NCBI RefSeq assembly: GCF_015999305.1
Contig: NZ_JAEAGP010000001.1
Location: forward strand, 1,240,001-1,304,000
Length of the DNA stretch: 64,000 bases
From: Erythrobacter sp. YJ-T3-07
Lineage (GTDB): Bacteria; Pseudomonadota; Alphaproteobacteria; Sphingomonadales; Sphingomonadaceae
Direction: 5' to 3'
A program made the position numbers and the translations under genes. The notes below the pieces were generated by a model. That model made no database searches. It was not told the origin of the DNA and was given only the letters and a program-made list of their open reading frames with translations. Position 1 is the first letter of the stretch. The number at the start of each line of letters is the position of its first letter. Positions 44,138-52,130 of the stretch are shown here, in pieces.

Positions 44138-45637
44138 CTATCTTGCCGGGGAGCCGAAGGAGCCGTCGCGGATCTGCTGTTCGCGCGCCTGTGCCTCGCG
44201 CGCCTTCAGCCGCTCGACATTCTCGCGGTGGCCCTCTTCGGTGATGGGGTAGAACAGCAGGAACAGCGCGCCGATCACCCACAGGCCGAGCGATGCGGGC
44301 ACGTAGTGGGCGATCAGGCTGTCCTCCATCGCGGGGGTGATCTGCGAGACATCGGCCTTGGCCGGGAAGTCCGACAGTTCGAGCACGATCCCTGCGACCA
44401 TGATCCCGAGCCCGGCCGAGCATTGCTGCATGAAGCTGGACGCCGCGAAGAACACGCCCGCCGTATGCTGCCCGGTGCGCACCGCGTGGTCTTCCACCAC
44501 GTCCGCCAGCATCGACGAGGTGTTGATCAGCGAGATCGCAATCATCGCGCCGTAGACCGCGCCGATTACGAATAGCGTGGGCAGCAGGCGCGGGTCGCCG
44601 GGCAGGAAGAAGCTGTCGAGCAGCGTCAGCAGCAGCGGCGAAATGCCCAGTGCGATGCCGAAGATCGCCATCAACATCGAGGTATTGCGCTTGCCCAGCC
44701 AGCGGGAAAAGCGCGGGGCGAGCGGCGCGGCGAGGACGGCGGCGATGAGGCTGTCGAAGGTCAGCAATGCCAGCTGGTCCGCCTTCAGCTTGAAGACGTA
44801 GGTGCTGAAATAGACGGTCGTTGCCGCGTACAGGCCGATGGCGGTATATTTGAACACGCCGAAGCCGAAGATCGCGAGGAAGCCGCGGTTGCGGAACGCC
44901 TGCCACATCTCCTTGAAGTGCGAGGCGGGGGTGGCCCCTTCGCCCGGCTCATCGCGCTGGCGCAGGTAGGGCACACGGCTGAGCGTGCCCCAGCCGCAGA
45001 CCAGAATCGCGATGAAGATCAGCACCCCGCCGAGCCACGCGAACTTGACGTAACCTTCGGGGTTGAGCTGCCCGCGCGAAATCTCGGGCGTGGCGACGAA
45101 GAACACCGCGAGCGAGAAGGCGGCGAACCCGAAAGTGCCGAGATAGCCGAAGAAATAGCGCAGGCCGAACAGCCCGGTGCGCTCCGAATAATTGTCCGTC
45201 AGTTCCGCCGCCATCGCGCTGGTCGGGATCTCGAACGCGCTGATCGACATGCGGGTGAGCGCGGCGAGCGCGAAGATCCAGAATCCCATCTGCATGTCGT
45301 TGAGCCCGGCTGGCGGGAACCACGACAGGACGAAGAACGCGGCCGTCGGCAGCGCGGAGCCGAAGATGAAGGGATGCCGCCGCCCGATGCGCGACCGCGT
45401 CATGTCGGACCAGCGGCCGATGAACGGGTCGGCAAAGGCGTCGACCAGCAGCGTGAGCGCGATCGCGCCCGAGACGATCGCGGCAGGCACGCCCAGCACC
45501 TGGTTGTAGAACAGCAGCAGGTAGGTGGAGAACGCGGCGTTCTTCACCCCGTTGGCGACCGCGCCGAAGCCGAAGCTGAGCCGGTGAATCCGCGTGATCG
45601 GCGGGGCGGAGGTGGGCGAGGGCGCGGTAGTGGCCAT
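44138..45637 (-). CDS. GPH-family (MelB-like) cation symporter 2
   Basis: 499 residues from the ATG at 45637, with GGAG 8 nt upstream inside the preceding gene; GTG at 45646 overlapping the dehydrogenase stop is an alternative. HRLSFGFGAVANGVKNAAFSTYLLLFYNQVLG, DAFADPFIGRWSDMTRSRIGRRHPFIF and LTDNYSERTGLFGLRYFFGYLG mirror the neighbour at 42649 almost position by position, so the two arose by tandem duplication. They could form a pair with different substrates or act independently. Confidence 0.88.
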   Translation of the reverse strand: MATTAPSPTSAPPITRIHRLSFGFGAVANGVKNAAFSTYLLLFYNQVLGVPAAIVSGAIALTLLVDAFADPFIGRWSDMTRSRIGRRHPFIFGSALPTAAFFVLSWFPPAGLNDMQMGFWIFALAALTRMSISAFEIPTSAMAAELTDNYSERTGLFGLRYFFGYLGTFGFAAFSLAVFFVATPEISRGQLNPEGYVKFAWLGGVLIFIAILVCGWGTLSRVPYLRQRDEPGEGATPASHFKEMWQAFRNRGFLAIFGFGVFKYTAIGLYAATTVYFSTYVFKLKADQLALLTFDSLIAAVLAAPLAPRFSRWLGKRNTSMLMAIFGIALGISPLLLTLLDSFFLPGDPRLLPTLFVIGAVYGAMIAISLINTSSMLADVVEDHAVRTGQHTAGVFFAASSFMQQCSAGLGIMVAGIVLELSDFPAKADVSQITPAMEDSLIAHYVPASLGLWVIGALFLLFYPITEEGHRENVERLKAREAQAREQQIRDGSFGSPAR

Positions 45638-45642
45638 GTCGG

Positions 45643-46938
45643 TCACTCCGCCGCCTCGGTAATTTCCTCGACCGGATCGTACATCTGCTCGGCCCGCGCG
45701 CGCCGCTCGATCAGCGAATAGTCGGGGAACATCGGGTCCGCGACATCGCGGTAGGCGCGCAGGTGCTGCTTCGCGACGGTCACCTTGTGGACCTCGGTCG
45801 GGCCATCGGCGATGCCCATCACCATCGACCCGATCAGGTTGCCCACGAACGGCATCTCGTTCGACACGCCGAGCGATCCGTGGATGTGAATGCAGCGCTG
45901 CGCGATGTCGTGATAGACCTTCGGCATCAGCGCCTTGATCGCCGCGATGTCCTTGCGCACCTTGCGATAGTCCTGGTGCTTGTCGATCATCCAGGCGGTC
46001 TTGAGGACGAACAGCTTGAACTGCTCCAGCTCGATATAGCTGTCCGCAATCTGCATCTGCACGCTCTGGTAATCGGCGATGGTGCCGGTGCGCGTCTTGC
46101 GGCTGACCGCACGGCGGCTCATCGCGTCGAGCAGGCGCTTGCAGCTGCCTACGGTGCGCATCGCGTGATGGACGCGCCCGCCGCCCAAGCGGGTCTGCGA
46201 GATCGCGAAGGCCCCGCCGCGCGCACCCAGCAGGTGATCCGCCGGAATGCGCACGTCGGTGTAGCGGATATAGCTTTCCGAGCCGTTTTCCTGCCCGTAG
46301 ACGCCGACATTGCGCAGGATCTCGACACCCGGAGTGTCGACCGGCACGATGAACATGCTCATCCGCTCGTGGCGCGGCGCGTCCGGGTCGGTGACCGCCA
46401 TCACGATCAGGAAATCGGCCCACTTGCCGTTGGTCGAGAACCATTTTTCGCCGTTGATGACCCAGCATTCGCCGTCGAATTCCGCACTCGTGACGAAGCT
46501 GGTCGGGTCCGATCCGCCCTGCGGCTCGGTCATGGAGAAGGCGGAGACGATCTCGTTCTGCAGCAGCGGTTCCAGATACCGCGTTTTCTGTTCGGGCGTG
46601 CCGTAATGGGCGATGATCTCCGCATTGCCGGTGTCGGGTGCCTGGCAGCCGAACACGATCGGGGCGAAGCTGGCGCCGCCGAGAATCTCGTTCATCAGGC
46701 CGAGCTTGACCTGGCCGTAGCCCTGTCCGCCCAGTTCAGGGCCAAGGTGGCAGGCCCACAGGCCCTGCCGCTTCACCTCGTCCTGTAAAGGCCGAACAAG
46801 CGCGTTTCTGCGCGGATTTTCGACGTCATAGGGATGAATGCCGAGCAGGCCGAGCGGCTCGACCTTCTCGCGCACGAAGCCTTCCATCCAGTCCAGCTTC
46901 TGCTGGAATCCGGGCTCGGTCTCGAAATCCCATGCCAT
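45643..46938 (-). CDS. Acyl-CoA dehydrogenase (first gene of the leftward operon)
   Basis: 431 residues from the ATG at 46938 (MAWDFETEPGFQQKLDWMEGFVREKVEPL), with GAGAGAAA upstream. It resembles the ACAD10/11 or FadE-type group: WACHLGPELGGQGYGQVKLGLMNEILG, FSMTEPQGGSDPTSF, WFSTNGKWADFLIVMAVTD, and IHGSLGVSNEMPFVGNLIGSMVMGIADGPTEVHKVTVAKQHL with the substrate/FAD-binding Glu region. It heads the six-gene leftward operon, and 268 bp with no other gene separate it from the divergent FMN protein gene. Confidence 0.93.
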   Translation of the reverse strand: MAWDFETEPGFQQKLDWMEGFVREKVEPLGLLGIHPYDVENPRRNALVRPLQDEVKRQGLWACHLGPELGGQGYGQVKLGLMNEILGGASFAPIVFGCQAPDTGNAEIIAHYGTPEQKTRYLEPLLQNEIVSAFSMTEPQGGSDPTSFVTSAEFDGECWVINGEKWFSTNGKWADFLIVMAVTDPDAPRHERMSMFIVPVDTPGVEILRNVGVYGQENGSESYIRYTDVRIPADHLLGARGGAFAISQTRLGGGRVHHAMRTVGSCKRLLDAMSRRAVSRKTRTGTIADYQSVQMQIADSYIELEQFKLFVLKTAWMIDKHQDYRKVRKDIAAIKALMPKVYHDIAQRCIHIHGSLGVSNEMPFVGNLIGSMVMGIADGPTEVHKVTVAKQHLRAYRDVADPMFPDYSLIERRARAEQMYDPVEEITEAAE

Positions 46939-47206
46939 CGTTTTTCTCTCCCACGCGACGCGCTTCTGCACGTTCTGGAGTCGAGCATACCGAGTTTTCA
47001 GAACGGAACAAGGGATCGCTTTGCGTGCGAGCAGAAGTTCGGCCCAGGGGAGGTGGGGCAGGATGCGATCATGCCCGCTGCACGGGCGGGGTCTGGCCGA
47101 TGTCCCGGGTTCGACGAGGTGAAAAAAAGCCGCTCGCCCGCGCCTTTACACGGAACAGACTTCGTCCTTACGGCCTTAACAAAGATTACGGAAAAGGGCG
47201 TTTTGG

Positions 47207-48832
47207 ATGGTGGTGCGCGGTTTGTTTGCAGACAAGGGCCTGGAGCGAAATCTGGGTTTTTGGGTCCCTCTGGCGCTCACCGTCGCTCTCGTCCTTCTCG
47301 GCCTGTTTGTTCACGAAGGCTTTTTCTGGGGCCTCGTGGTCGCCGCCCCGCTGCTGCTGATCGCACTGTGGGACATGGTGCAGACCAACCATTCGCTGCG
47401 GCGCAACTACCCGCTCACCGCCCGTTTCCGCTGGCTGTTCGAGGATCTGCGACCGTTCCTGCGCAGCTATATCGTGGAGGGTCCGCTGGAAGGTCGCCCG
47501 TTCGATCGGGTCTCGCGCTCGCTGGTCTATGCCCGCGCCAAGAAGCAGGAAGACGCGCATCCCTTCGGCACCGAGCTGGACGTGTATTCCGAGGAATACG
47601 AGGCGCTATGCCACTCGATCAATCCCAACCCCAAGGCGCCCAAGCGCACGCGGGTGCATGTCGGCACGGACCAGTGCAGCAAGCCCTATGATGCGGCGCG
47701 GCTGAACATCAGCGCGATGAGCTTCGGTGCGCTGGGCGACCACGCGATCGAGGCGCTCAACATGGGCGCGAAGATCGGCGATTTCTATCACGACACGGGC
47801 GAGGGCGGGCTTTCCAAGTACCACCTCAAGCATGGCGGCGATGTCGTGTGGGAGCTGGGTTCGGGCTATTTCGGCGCACGCGACAAGGACGGCAATTTCG
47901 ATCCCGAAAGCTTCCGCGACAAGTCGCAGCACGATGCCGTCAAGATGACCGAGATCAAGCTGAGCCAGGGCGCAAAGCCCGGCCATGGCGGGCTGTTGCC
48001 CGCGGCCAAGGTGACCGACGAGATCGCAGAGACGCGGCAGGTGCCTGCGCATGAGGATTGCCTCTCGCCTCCCGGCCACTCGGCCTTCTCGACCCCGCGC
48101 GAAATGCTCGAATTCGCCGCGAAGATGCGCGAGCTTTCGGGCGGCAAGCCGGTCGGCATCAAGTTGTGCGTCGGCATGCCGCACGAGGTGTTCGCGATCT
48201 GCAAGGCGATGATCGACAGCGGTATCACGCTCGACTTCATCGTCGTCGACGGCGGCGGCGGTGGCACCGGGGCGGCGCCGCTGGAGCTGTCAGACCATGT
48301 AGGGCTGCCGCTGCGGATCGGTCTCTACTACGTCAACAATGCGCTGATCGGCACGGGCCTCAAGGACACAATCAAGCTGGCGGCGTCGGAGAAGGTCTTC
48401 TCCGGATCGTCCATCGCGATGAATGCCGCGCTGGGCGCAAACTGGTGTAATGCCGCGCGCGCCTTCATGTTCTCGCTCGGCTGCGTGCAGTCGCTGCGCT
48501 GCCACACGGGTACCTGCCCGACAGGCGTGGCAACCAGCTCGCCAGCCCGCCAGCGCGGACTCGTGATCCCCGAAAAGGCAGAGCGGGTGGCCAATTTCCA
48601 GTCCAAGACGCTCGACAGCCTGCACGACATCGTGGTCGCCTGCGGCCTTGAATCGCCCGACGAATTCACCCCGCGCCACCTGCGCCAGTGGAAGAACAAC
48701 GCGCAGATGATCCCGTGGTCGGAAATCGTGAACGAGGTGGAGCCGGGCAAGCTGCTGAGCGAGCCCGACGACACCCCCTTTGCGGAATACTGGCGCATGG
48801 CAAACCCGGACACGTTCAAGCCGACGCTGTGA
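47207..48832 (+). CDS. FMN-binding glutamate-synthase-family protein with N-terminal membrane anchor
   Basis: 541 residues. Two membrane segments lie at about residues 16-32 and 40-56 (FWVPLALTVALVLLGLFV; FFWGLVVAAPLLLIALWDM). The remainder is the GltB central/FMN barrel: LNISAMSFGALGDHAIEALNMGAK, GGLSKYHLKHGGDVVWELGSGYFG, KLSQGAKPGHGGLLP and DFIVVDGGGGGTGAAP. A cysteine cluster CVQSLRCHTGTCPTG near residues 426-440 matches the 3Fe-4S site of glutamate synthase. There is no glutaminase domain, so it is not a complete GOGAT; such stand-alone proteins are of unknown function, possibly a quinone- or ferredoxin-linked FMN enzyme. It is 57 bp before the PoxB-like gene on the same strand. Confidence 0.9.
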   Translation: MVVRGLFADKGLERNLGFWVPLALTVALVLLGLFVHEGFFWGLVVAAPLLLIALWDMVQTNHSLRRNYPLTARFRWLFEDLRPFLRSYIVEGPLEGRPFDRVSRSLVYARAKKQEDAHPFGTELDVYSEEYEALCHSINPNPKAPKRTRVHVGTDQCSKPYDAARLNISAMSFGALGDHAIEALNMGAKIGDFYHDTGEGGLSKYHLKHGGDVVWELGSGYFGARDKDGNFDPESFRDKSQHDAVKMTEIKLSQGAKPGHGGLLPAAKVTDEIAETRQVPAHEDCLSPPGHSAFSTPREMLEFAAKMRELSGGKPVGIKLCVGMPHEVFAICKAMIDSGITLDFIVVDGGGGGTGAAPLELSDHVGLPLRIGLYYVNNALIGTGLKDTIKLAASEKVFSGSSIAMNAALGANWCNAARAFMFSLGCVQSLRCHTGTCPTGVATSSPARQRGLVIPEKAERVANFQSKTLDSLHDIVVACGLESPDEFTPRHLRQWKNNAQMIPWSEIVNEVEPGKLLSEPDDTPFAEYWRMANPDTFKPTL

Positions 48833-48889
48833 TCGCGCCGATCAAGAATGACGTCACCGCATCCCGACCTGCTGAATGAAAGGAAGAAC

Positions 48890-50605
48890 ATGTCGAAAAA
48901 GGTGGCGGAGATCGTCGTCGATGCCCTGCAAAAGGCAGGTGCCAAGAGGATTTACGGGATACCCGGCGATACGATCAATCATTTCACCAACGCCGTCGCC
49001 AAGAGCGATCTTCGCTGGATCACCGTCCGCCACGAAGAGGTGGGCGCGTTTGCCGCTGGCGGGGAATCCTACATGACCGGCGAACTCTCGGTCTGCGCGG
49101 GCACCTGCGGGCCGGGCTCGCTCCATTTCGTCAACGGAATCTACGAAAGCCACCGCAACGGCGCGCCGGTGGTGCTGATCGCCTCGGACGTCGCTCGGAC
49201 AGAAACAGGCTTCAACTTCCCGCAGGAAGTCGACCAGAAGAAGATTTACGAGCAGCACTCGCACTTCTGCGAATATATCTCGCACCCCTCGCAGGCGCGG
49301 CGGATTGTCACCAAGGCCGCGCAGGCCGCGCTGACCAAACGGGGCGTGGCAGTCGTCATCGTCAACGGCGACATGTTCACCGAGACCGACGATGATGCGA
49401 TGGACTGGGAGGTCTATCGTCCGCAGCCGGTCAGCCGCCCGAACGACGCCGAGATGGCCGAGCTGGCCGCCATGGTCGATGCCGCCAGCAAGGTCTCGGT
49501 CTATGCCGGGATCGGTGCCCGTGATGCGCGCGAGGAGATCATCGCCTTCTGCGAGAAGGTGAAGGCACCGATGGTGCACACGACGCGCGCGAAGGAGTTT
49601 CTCGAGCCCAACAACCCCTACAATGTCGGGGTGAACGGCATTCTTGGTAACAAGGCGGGCGTGGAAGCGCTGGAGGATGCCGGTCTGGTCATCTCGCTTG
49701 GCTGCGACTTTGCCTACACCCAGTTCTACCCCGAGGCGAAGAAGATCGTGCAGATCGACATCGACCCGACGCATCTGGGTCGCCGCTCGGCGATCAACAT
49801 GGGGCTGGTTGGCGATGCGAAGACGACCTTCGCCGCGCTGACCCCGCTCGTCGCGGCCAAGTCGGATGACAGCCACCTCCAGACGCAGCTCAAGCAGTGG
49901 GCCCAAGACCTCAAGGGTTACGACCATGAGGGCGAGGAGCCTGATCCAGACCTGATCCACCCGCAGTACGTCGCCAACATGCTCGACGCGAAGGCGGCGG
50001 ATGATGCGATCTTCGTGTCCGATGTCGGCACCGCGATGGTCTGGATGCTGCGGCACCTGAAGGCCAACGGCAAGCGGCGCTTCCTCAACAGCCTGCTGCA
50101 CGGCACCATGGCGAGCGGGATGCCGCAGGCGATGGGGGCGAAGCTCGCTTACCCCGATCGGCAAGTGATCGCGATGTGCGGCGATGGCGGGCTGACCATG
50201 CTGATGGGTGACCTGCTGACGCTGGTGCAGGAGGATATTCCGCTCAAGCTGGTGGTGTTCCACAACAACACGCTCGGCTTCGTGGAGATGGAACAGCGGG
50301 TGGAGGGGCTGGTCGATCACTTCACCGGGCTGCACAATCCCGATTTCGCAAAGCTGGCGGAGGCGTGCGGTTTCGCCGGATGGCATGTCGAGCAGGCAGG
50401 CGAACTGGACGCGGCGATGGATGCATGGCTGCGGCACGATGGGCCTGCGTTGCTGGACGTTCACGTTAACCAGATGGAACTGGTCATGCCGCCCAGGGTA
50501 GAGGTGTCTCAGGTTGCATCGACCGCCCTGTTCGGCGTGAAAGCCGTGCTCGACGGCCGCACGAAGGAGGTCGTCGATCTGCTGCGGAACAATTTCTTGC
50601 GATGA
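48890..50605 (+). CDS. poxB: PoxB-like pyruvate dehydrogenase (quinone), ThDP-dependent
   Basis: 571 residues against 572 for E. coli PoxB. The ThDP-activating Glu is in RHEEVGAFAAGGESYMTGELSVCAGTCGPGS, and the ThDP/Mg motif is CGDGGLTMLMGDLLTLVQEDIPLKLVVFHNNTLGFVEM. The C-terminus (AVLDGRTKEVVDLLRNNFLR) resembles the PoxB membrane-binding peptide, so the enzyme should dock on the inner membrane and reduce ubiquinone while forming acetate and CO2 from pyruvate. The ATG at 48890 follows AAAGGA; an ATG at 48848 is less likely. The cytochrome o oxidase genes 0.6 kb downstream could re-oxidise the quinol. Other ThDP oxidases cannot be fully excluded. Confidence 0.88.
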   Translation: MSKKVAEIVVDALQKAGAKRIYGIPGDTINHFTNAVAKSDLRWITVRHEEVGAFAAGGESYMTGELSVCAGTCGPGSLHFVNGIYESHRNGAPVVLIASDVARTETGFNFPQEVDQKKIYEQHSHFCEYISHPSQARRIVTKAAQAALTKRGVAVVIVNGDMFTETDDDAMDWEVYRPQPVSRPNDAEMAELAAMVDAASKVSVYAGIGARDAREEIIAFCEKVKAPMVHTTRAKEFLEPNNPYNVGVNGILGNKAGVEALEDAGLVISLGCDFAYTQFYPEAKKIVQIDIDPTHLGRRSAINMGLVGDAKTTFAALTPLVAAKSDDSHLQTQLKQWAQDLKGYDHEGEEPDPDLIHPQYVANMLDAKAADDAIFVSDVGTAMVWMLRHLKANGKRRFLNSLLHGTMASGMPQAMGAKLAYPDRQVIAMCGDGGLTMLMGDLLTLVQEDIPLKLVVFHNNTLGFVEMEQRVEGLVDHFTGLHNPDFAKLAEACGFAGWHVEQAGELDAAMDAWLRHDGPALLDVHVNQMELVMPPRVEVSQVASTALFGVKAVLDGRTKEVVDLLRNNFLR

Positions 50606-50673
50606 CCTGCCATGCGGCTACCCTCACCGCGCCATTCAACGCGGGGCTGCGCCCGTGCAAAATCAGGAAAACG

Positions 50674-51096
50674 ATGATGACCTTCAAGATGAAATACGCC
50701 CTGCTTGCCCTGCCGCTGGCCCTCGCGGTGTCGGCCTGCGAGAGCCCGGCGGAAAAGCAGGAAGAAGAGGCGCAGGCCGAAACGGTCGCGCAGCCCGGTT
50801 TCGACGGGACCGCCGCCACGCCCTCCGAAGCGCGCGACGAAGCCTTTGCGCTCGCCGCGAAGCTCTCTTCGGGTGACCTGGACCCGAACGAAGCGGTCAG
50901 GGTGCTCGAAGATCTCGACAGCCTCGTCAGCGAAAACCTGACCGATTTTCCGGAAGACATGCGTCCGGCCCTGACCGAGGATATCGAGTCCGCGCGTGAT
51001 GCGCTGGAAGCGGATGACGAGGCGGGGATGCGCGAGGCGGCGACCCAGTTCCAGAACAAGCTTTCCGACGCGGCGACGGGTTCCGACGCACAGTAA
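50674..51096 (+). CDS. Small acidic lipoprotein, function unknown
   Basis: 140 residues from the ATG at 50674 (ATG at 50677 also in frame), with AGGAAA upstream. The signal MKYALLALPLALAVSAC has a lipobox ending at the acylated Cys. The mature part is helical and acidic (EKQEEEAQAE..., NEAVRVLEDLDSLVSENLTDFPEDMRPALTEDIESARDALEADDE). No domain is recognised. It lies between poxB and a strong hairpin before cyoA, so it is probably transcribed with poxB. Confidence 0.8.
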   Translation: MMTFKMKYALLALPLALAVSACESPAEKQEEEAQAETVAQPGFDGTAATPSEARDEAFALAAKLSSGDLDPNEAVRVLEDLDSLVSENLTDFPEDMRPALTEDIESARDALEADDEAGMREAATQFQNKLSDAATGSDAQ

Positions 51097-51098
51097 TC

Positions 51099-51131
51099 GA
51101 CAGCGCGCCGTCATCGTGGCGGCGCGCTGTC
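51099..51131 (+). terminator. Hairpin terminator between the lipoprotein gene and cyoA
   Basis: A 12-bp perfect stem (GACAGCGCGCCG / CGGCGCGCTGTC) around a 9-nt loop, starting 3 bp after the lipoprotein stop. No T-run follows. It separates the poxB unit from the cyo operon. Confidence 0.65.
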
Positions 51132-51191
51132 CCTGAATTTGGGCGTCTTTATTTGGACGGCTTTCACGGGGAAGCCGGGGGCTAGGTTTTT

Positions 51192-52130
51192 ATGTCTTGG
51201 GCCAGACTGGCCGCAGGCTGTCTGCTTGCATTGATCGCCACGGACGCCGCTCTGGCGTCCGGCGCGCTGCAGCAGAGCTTCCTCCAGCCGATGGGGCCCG
51301 TCGCGCAGGAGCAGGCGACCCACCTCATGCGGGTGGTGGGGATCACGATGATCGTGATCCTCCCTGTACTCGTGGGGGTGCCCCTGATCCTGTGGCGCTA
51401 CCGCTATGCCAAGCCGCGCGGCGCATATGCGCCCGAGTGGGAATTTTCCGGCAAGCTCGAATATGCCCTGTGGGGCGTGCCGGTGCTGATCGTGATCGTG
51501 CTGGCCAGCTGGCTGTGGTATTCTACGGACAAGCTCGACCCCTACGAGCCGCTTGGCCCCGACCCGCTGCAGGTGCAGGCCATCGGGCTCGACTGGAAAT
51601 GGGTGTTTATCTATCCGGCAGAGGGCATCGCAACGGTCGATGAACTGGTCGTGCCGGTCGGGCGCCCGGTGGAGCTGACGCTGACCACCGATACCGTGAT
51701 GCAAAGCCTGCTGATCGCGCCGCTGACCGGGCAGATTTACGCAATGCCGGGAATGACGACCAAGCTGAACTTCGCCGCGACCCGCGCCGGGAAGGCCGAG
51801 GGCGAGAACACGCAGTTCAATGGGGACGGTTTCGGCCGCCAGAAATTCACGCTGCGCGCGCTCGAACCGGACGACTACGCTGCGTGGATCGCGCGCGGCG
51901 ACAGCGGCCCGACACTCGATGAAGCGACCTATGCCACATTGCGCCGACGCACCGTGCTGGCCGATGCGCGCGGCGATCTTGGGCTGGAAAAGAGCGCCGA
52001 GCCGATCGTCATGACGCTGGGCCAGCGGGACATGTTCGGACAGATCGTCGCGAAGTATCATGGCGGCGGGGCGGGGCGCTGGGGCGGTATCGGGCTGCCG
52101 CAAACCGGCGCGACGGGTGCCGGAGAATGA
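51192..52130 (+). CDS. cyoA: Ubiquinol oxidase (cytochrome o type) subunit II
   Basis: 312 residues. After an N-terminal signal (LLALIATDAALAS) there are two membrane helices (VVGITMIVILPVLVGVPLILWRYRYAK; YALWGVPVLIVIVLASWLWYSTDKLDPYEPL) and a periplasmic cupredoxin domain with LDWKWVFIYPAEGIATVDELVVPVGRPVELTLTTDTVMQSLLIAPLTGQIYAMPGM. The CuA Cys/His ligand set is absent, as expected for a quinol rather than cytochrome c oxidase. E. coli CyoA is a lipoprotein, but no lipobox is obvious here. The CyoB start overlaps its stop by 4 nt. Confidence 0.95.
   Translation: MSWARLAAGCLLALIATDAALASGALQQSFLQPMGPVAQEQATHLMRVVGITMIVILPVLVGVPLILWRYRYAKPRGAYAPEWEFSGKLEYALWGVPVLIVIVLASWLWYSTDKLDPYEPLGPDPLQVQAIGLDWKWVFIYPAEGIATVDELVVPVGRPVELTLTTDTVMQSLLIAPLTGQIYAMPGMTTKLNFAATRAGKAEGENTQFNGDGFGRQKFTLRALEPDDYAAWIARGDSGPTLDEATYATLRRRTVLADARGDLGLEKSAEPIVMTLGQRDMFGQIVAKYHGGGAGRWGGIGLPQTGATGAGE

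Noticed and set aside
31248..46938. Assignment of the acyl-CoA genes to steroid or bile-acid degradation
   Set aside because: No ring-cleaving, ketosteroid dehydrogenase or Mce-type genes are in the window. Paired dehydrogenases alone are not enough.
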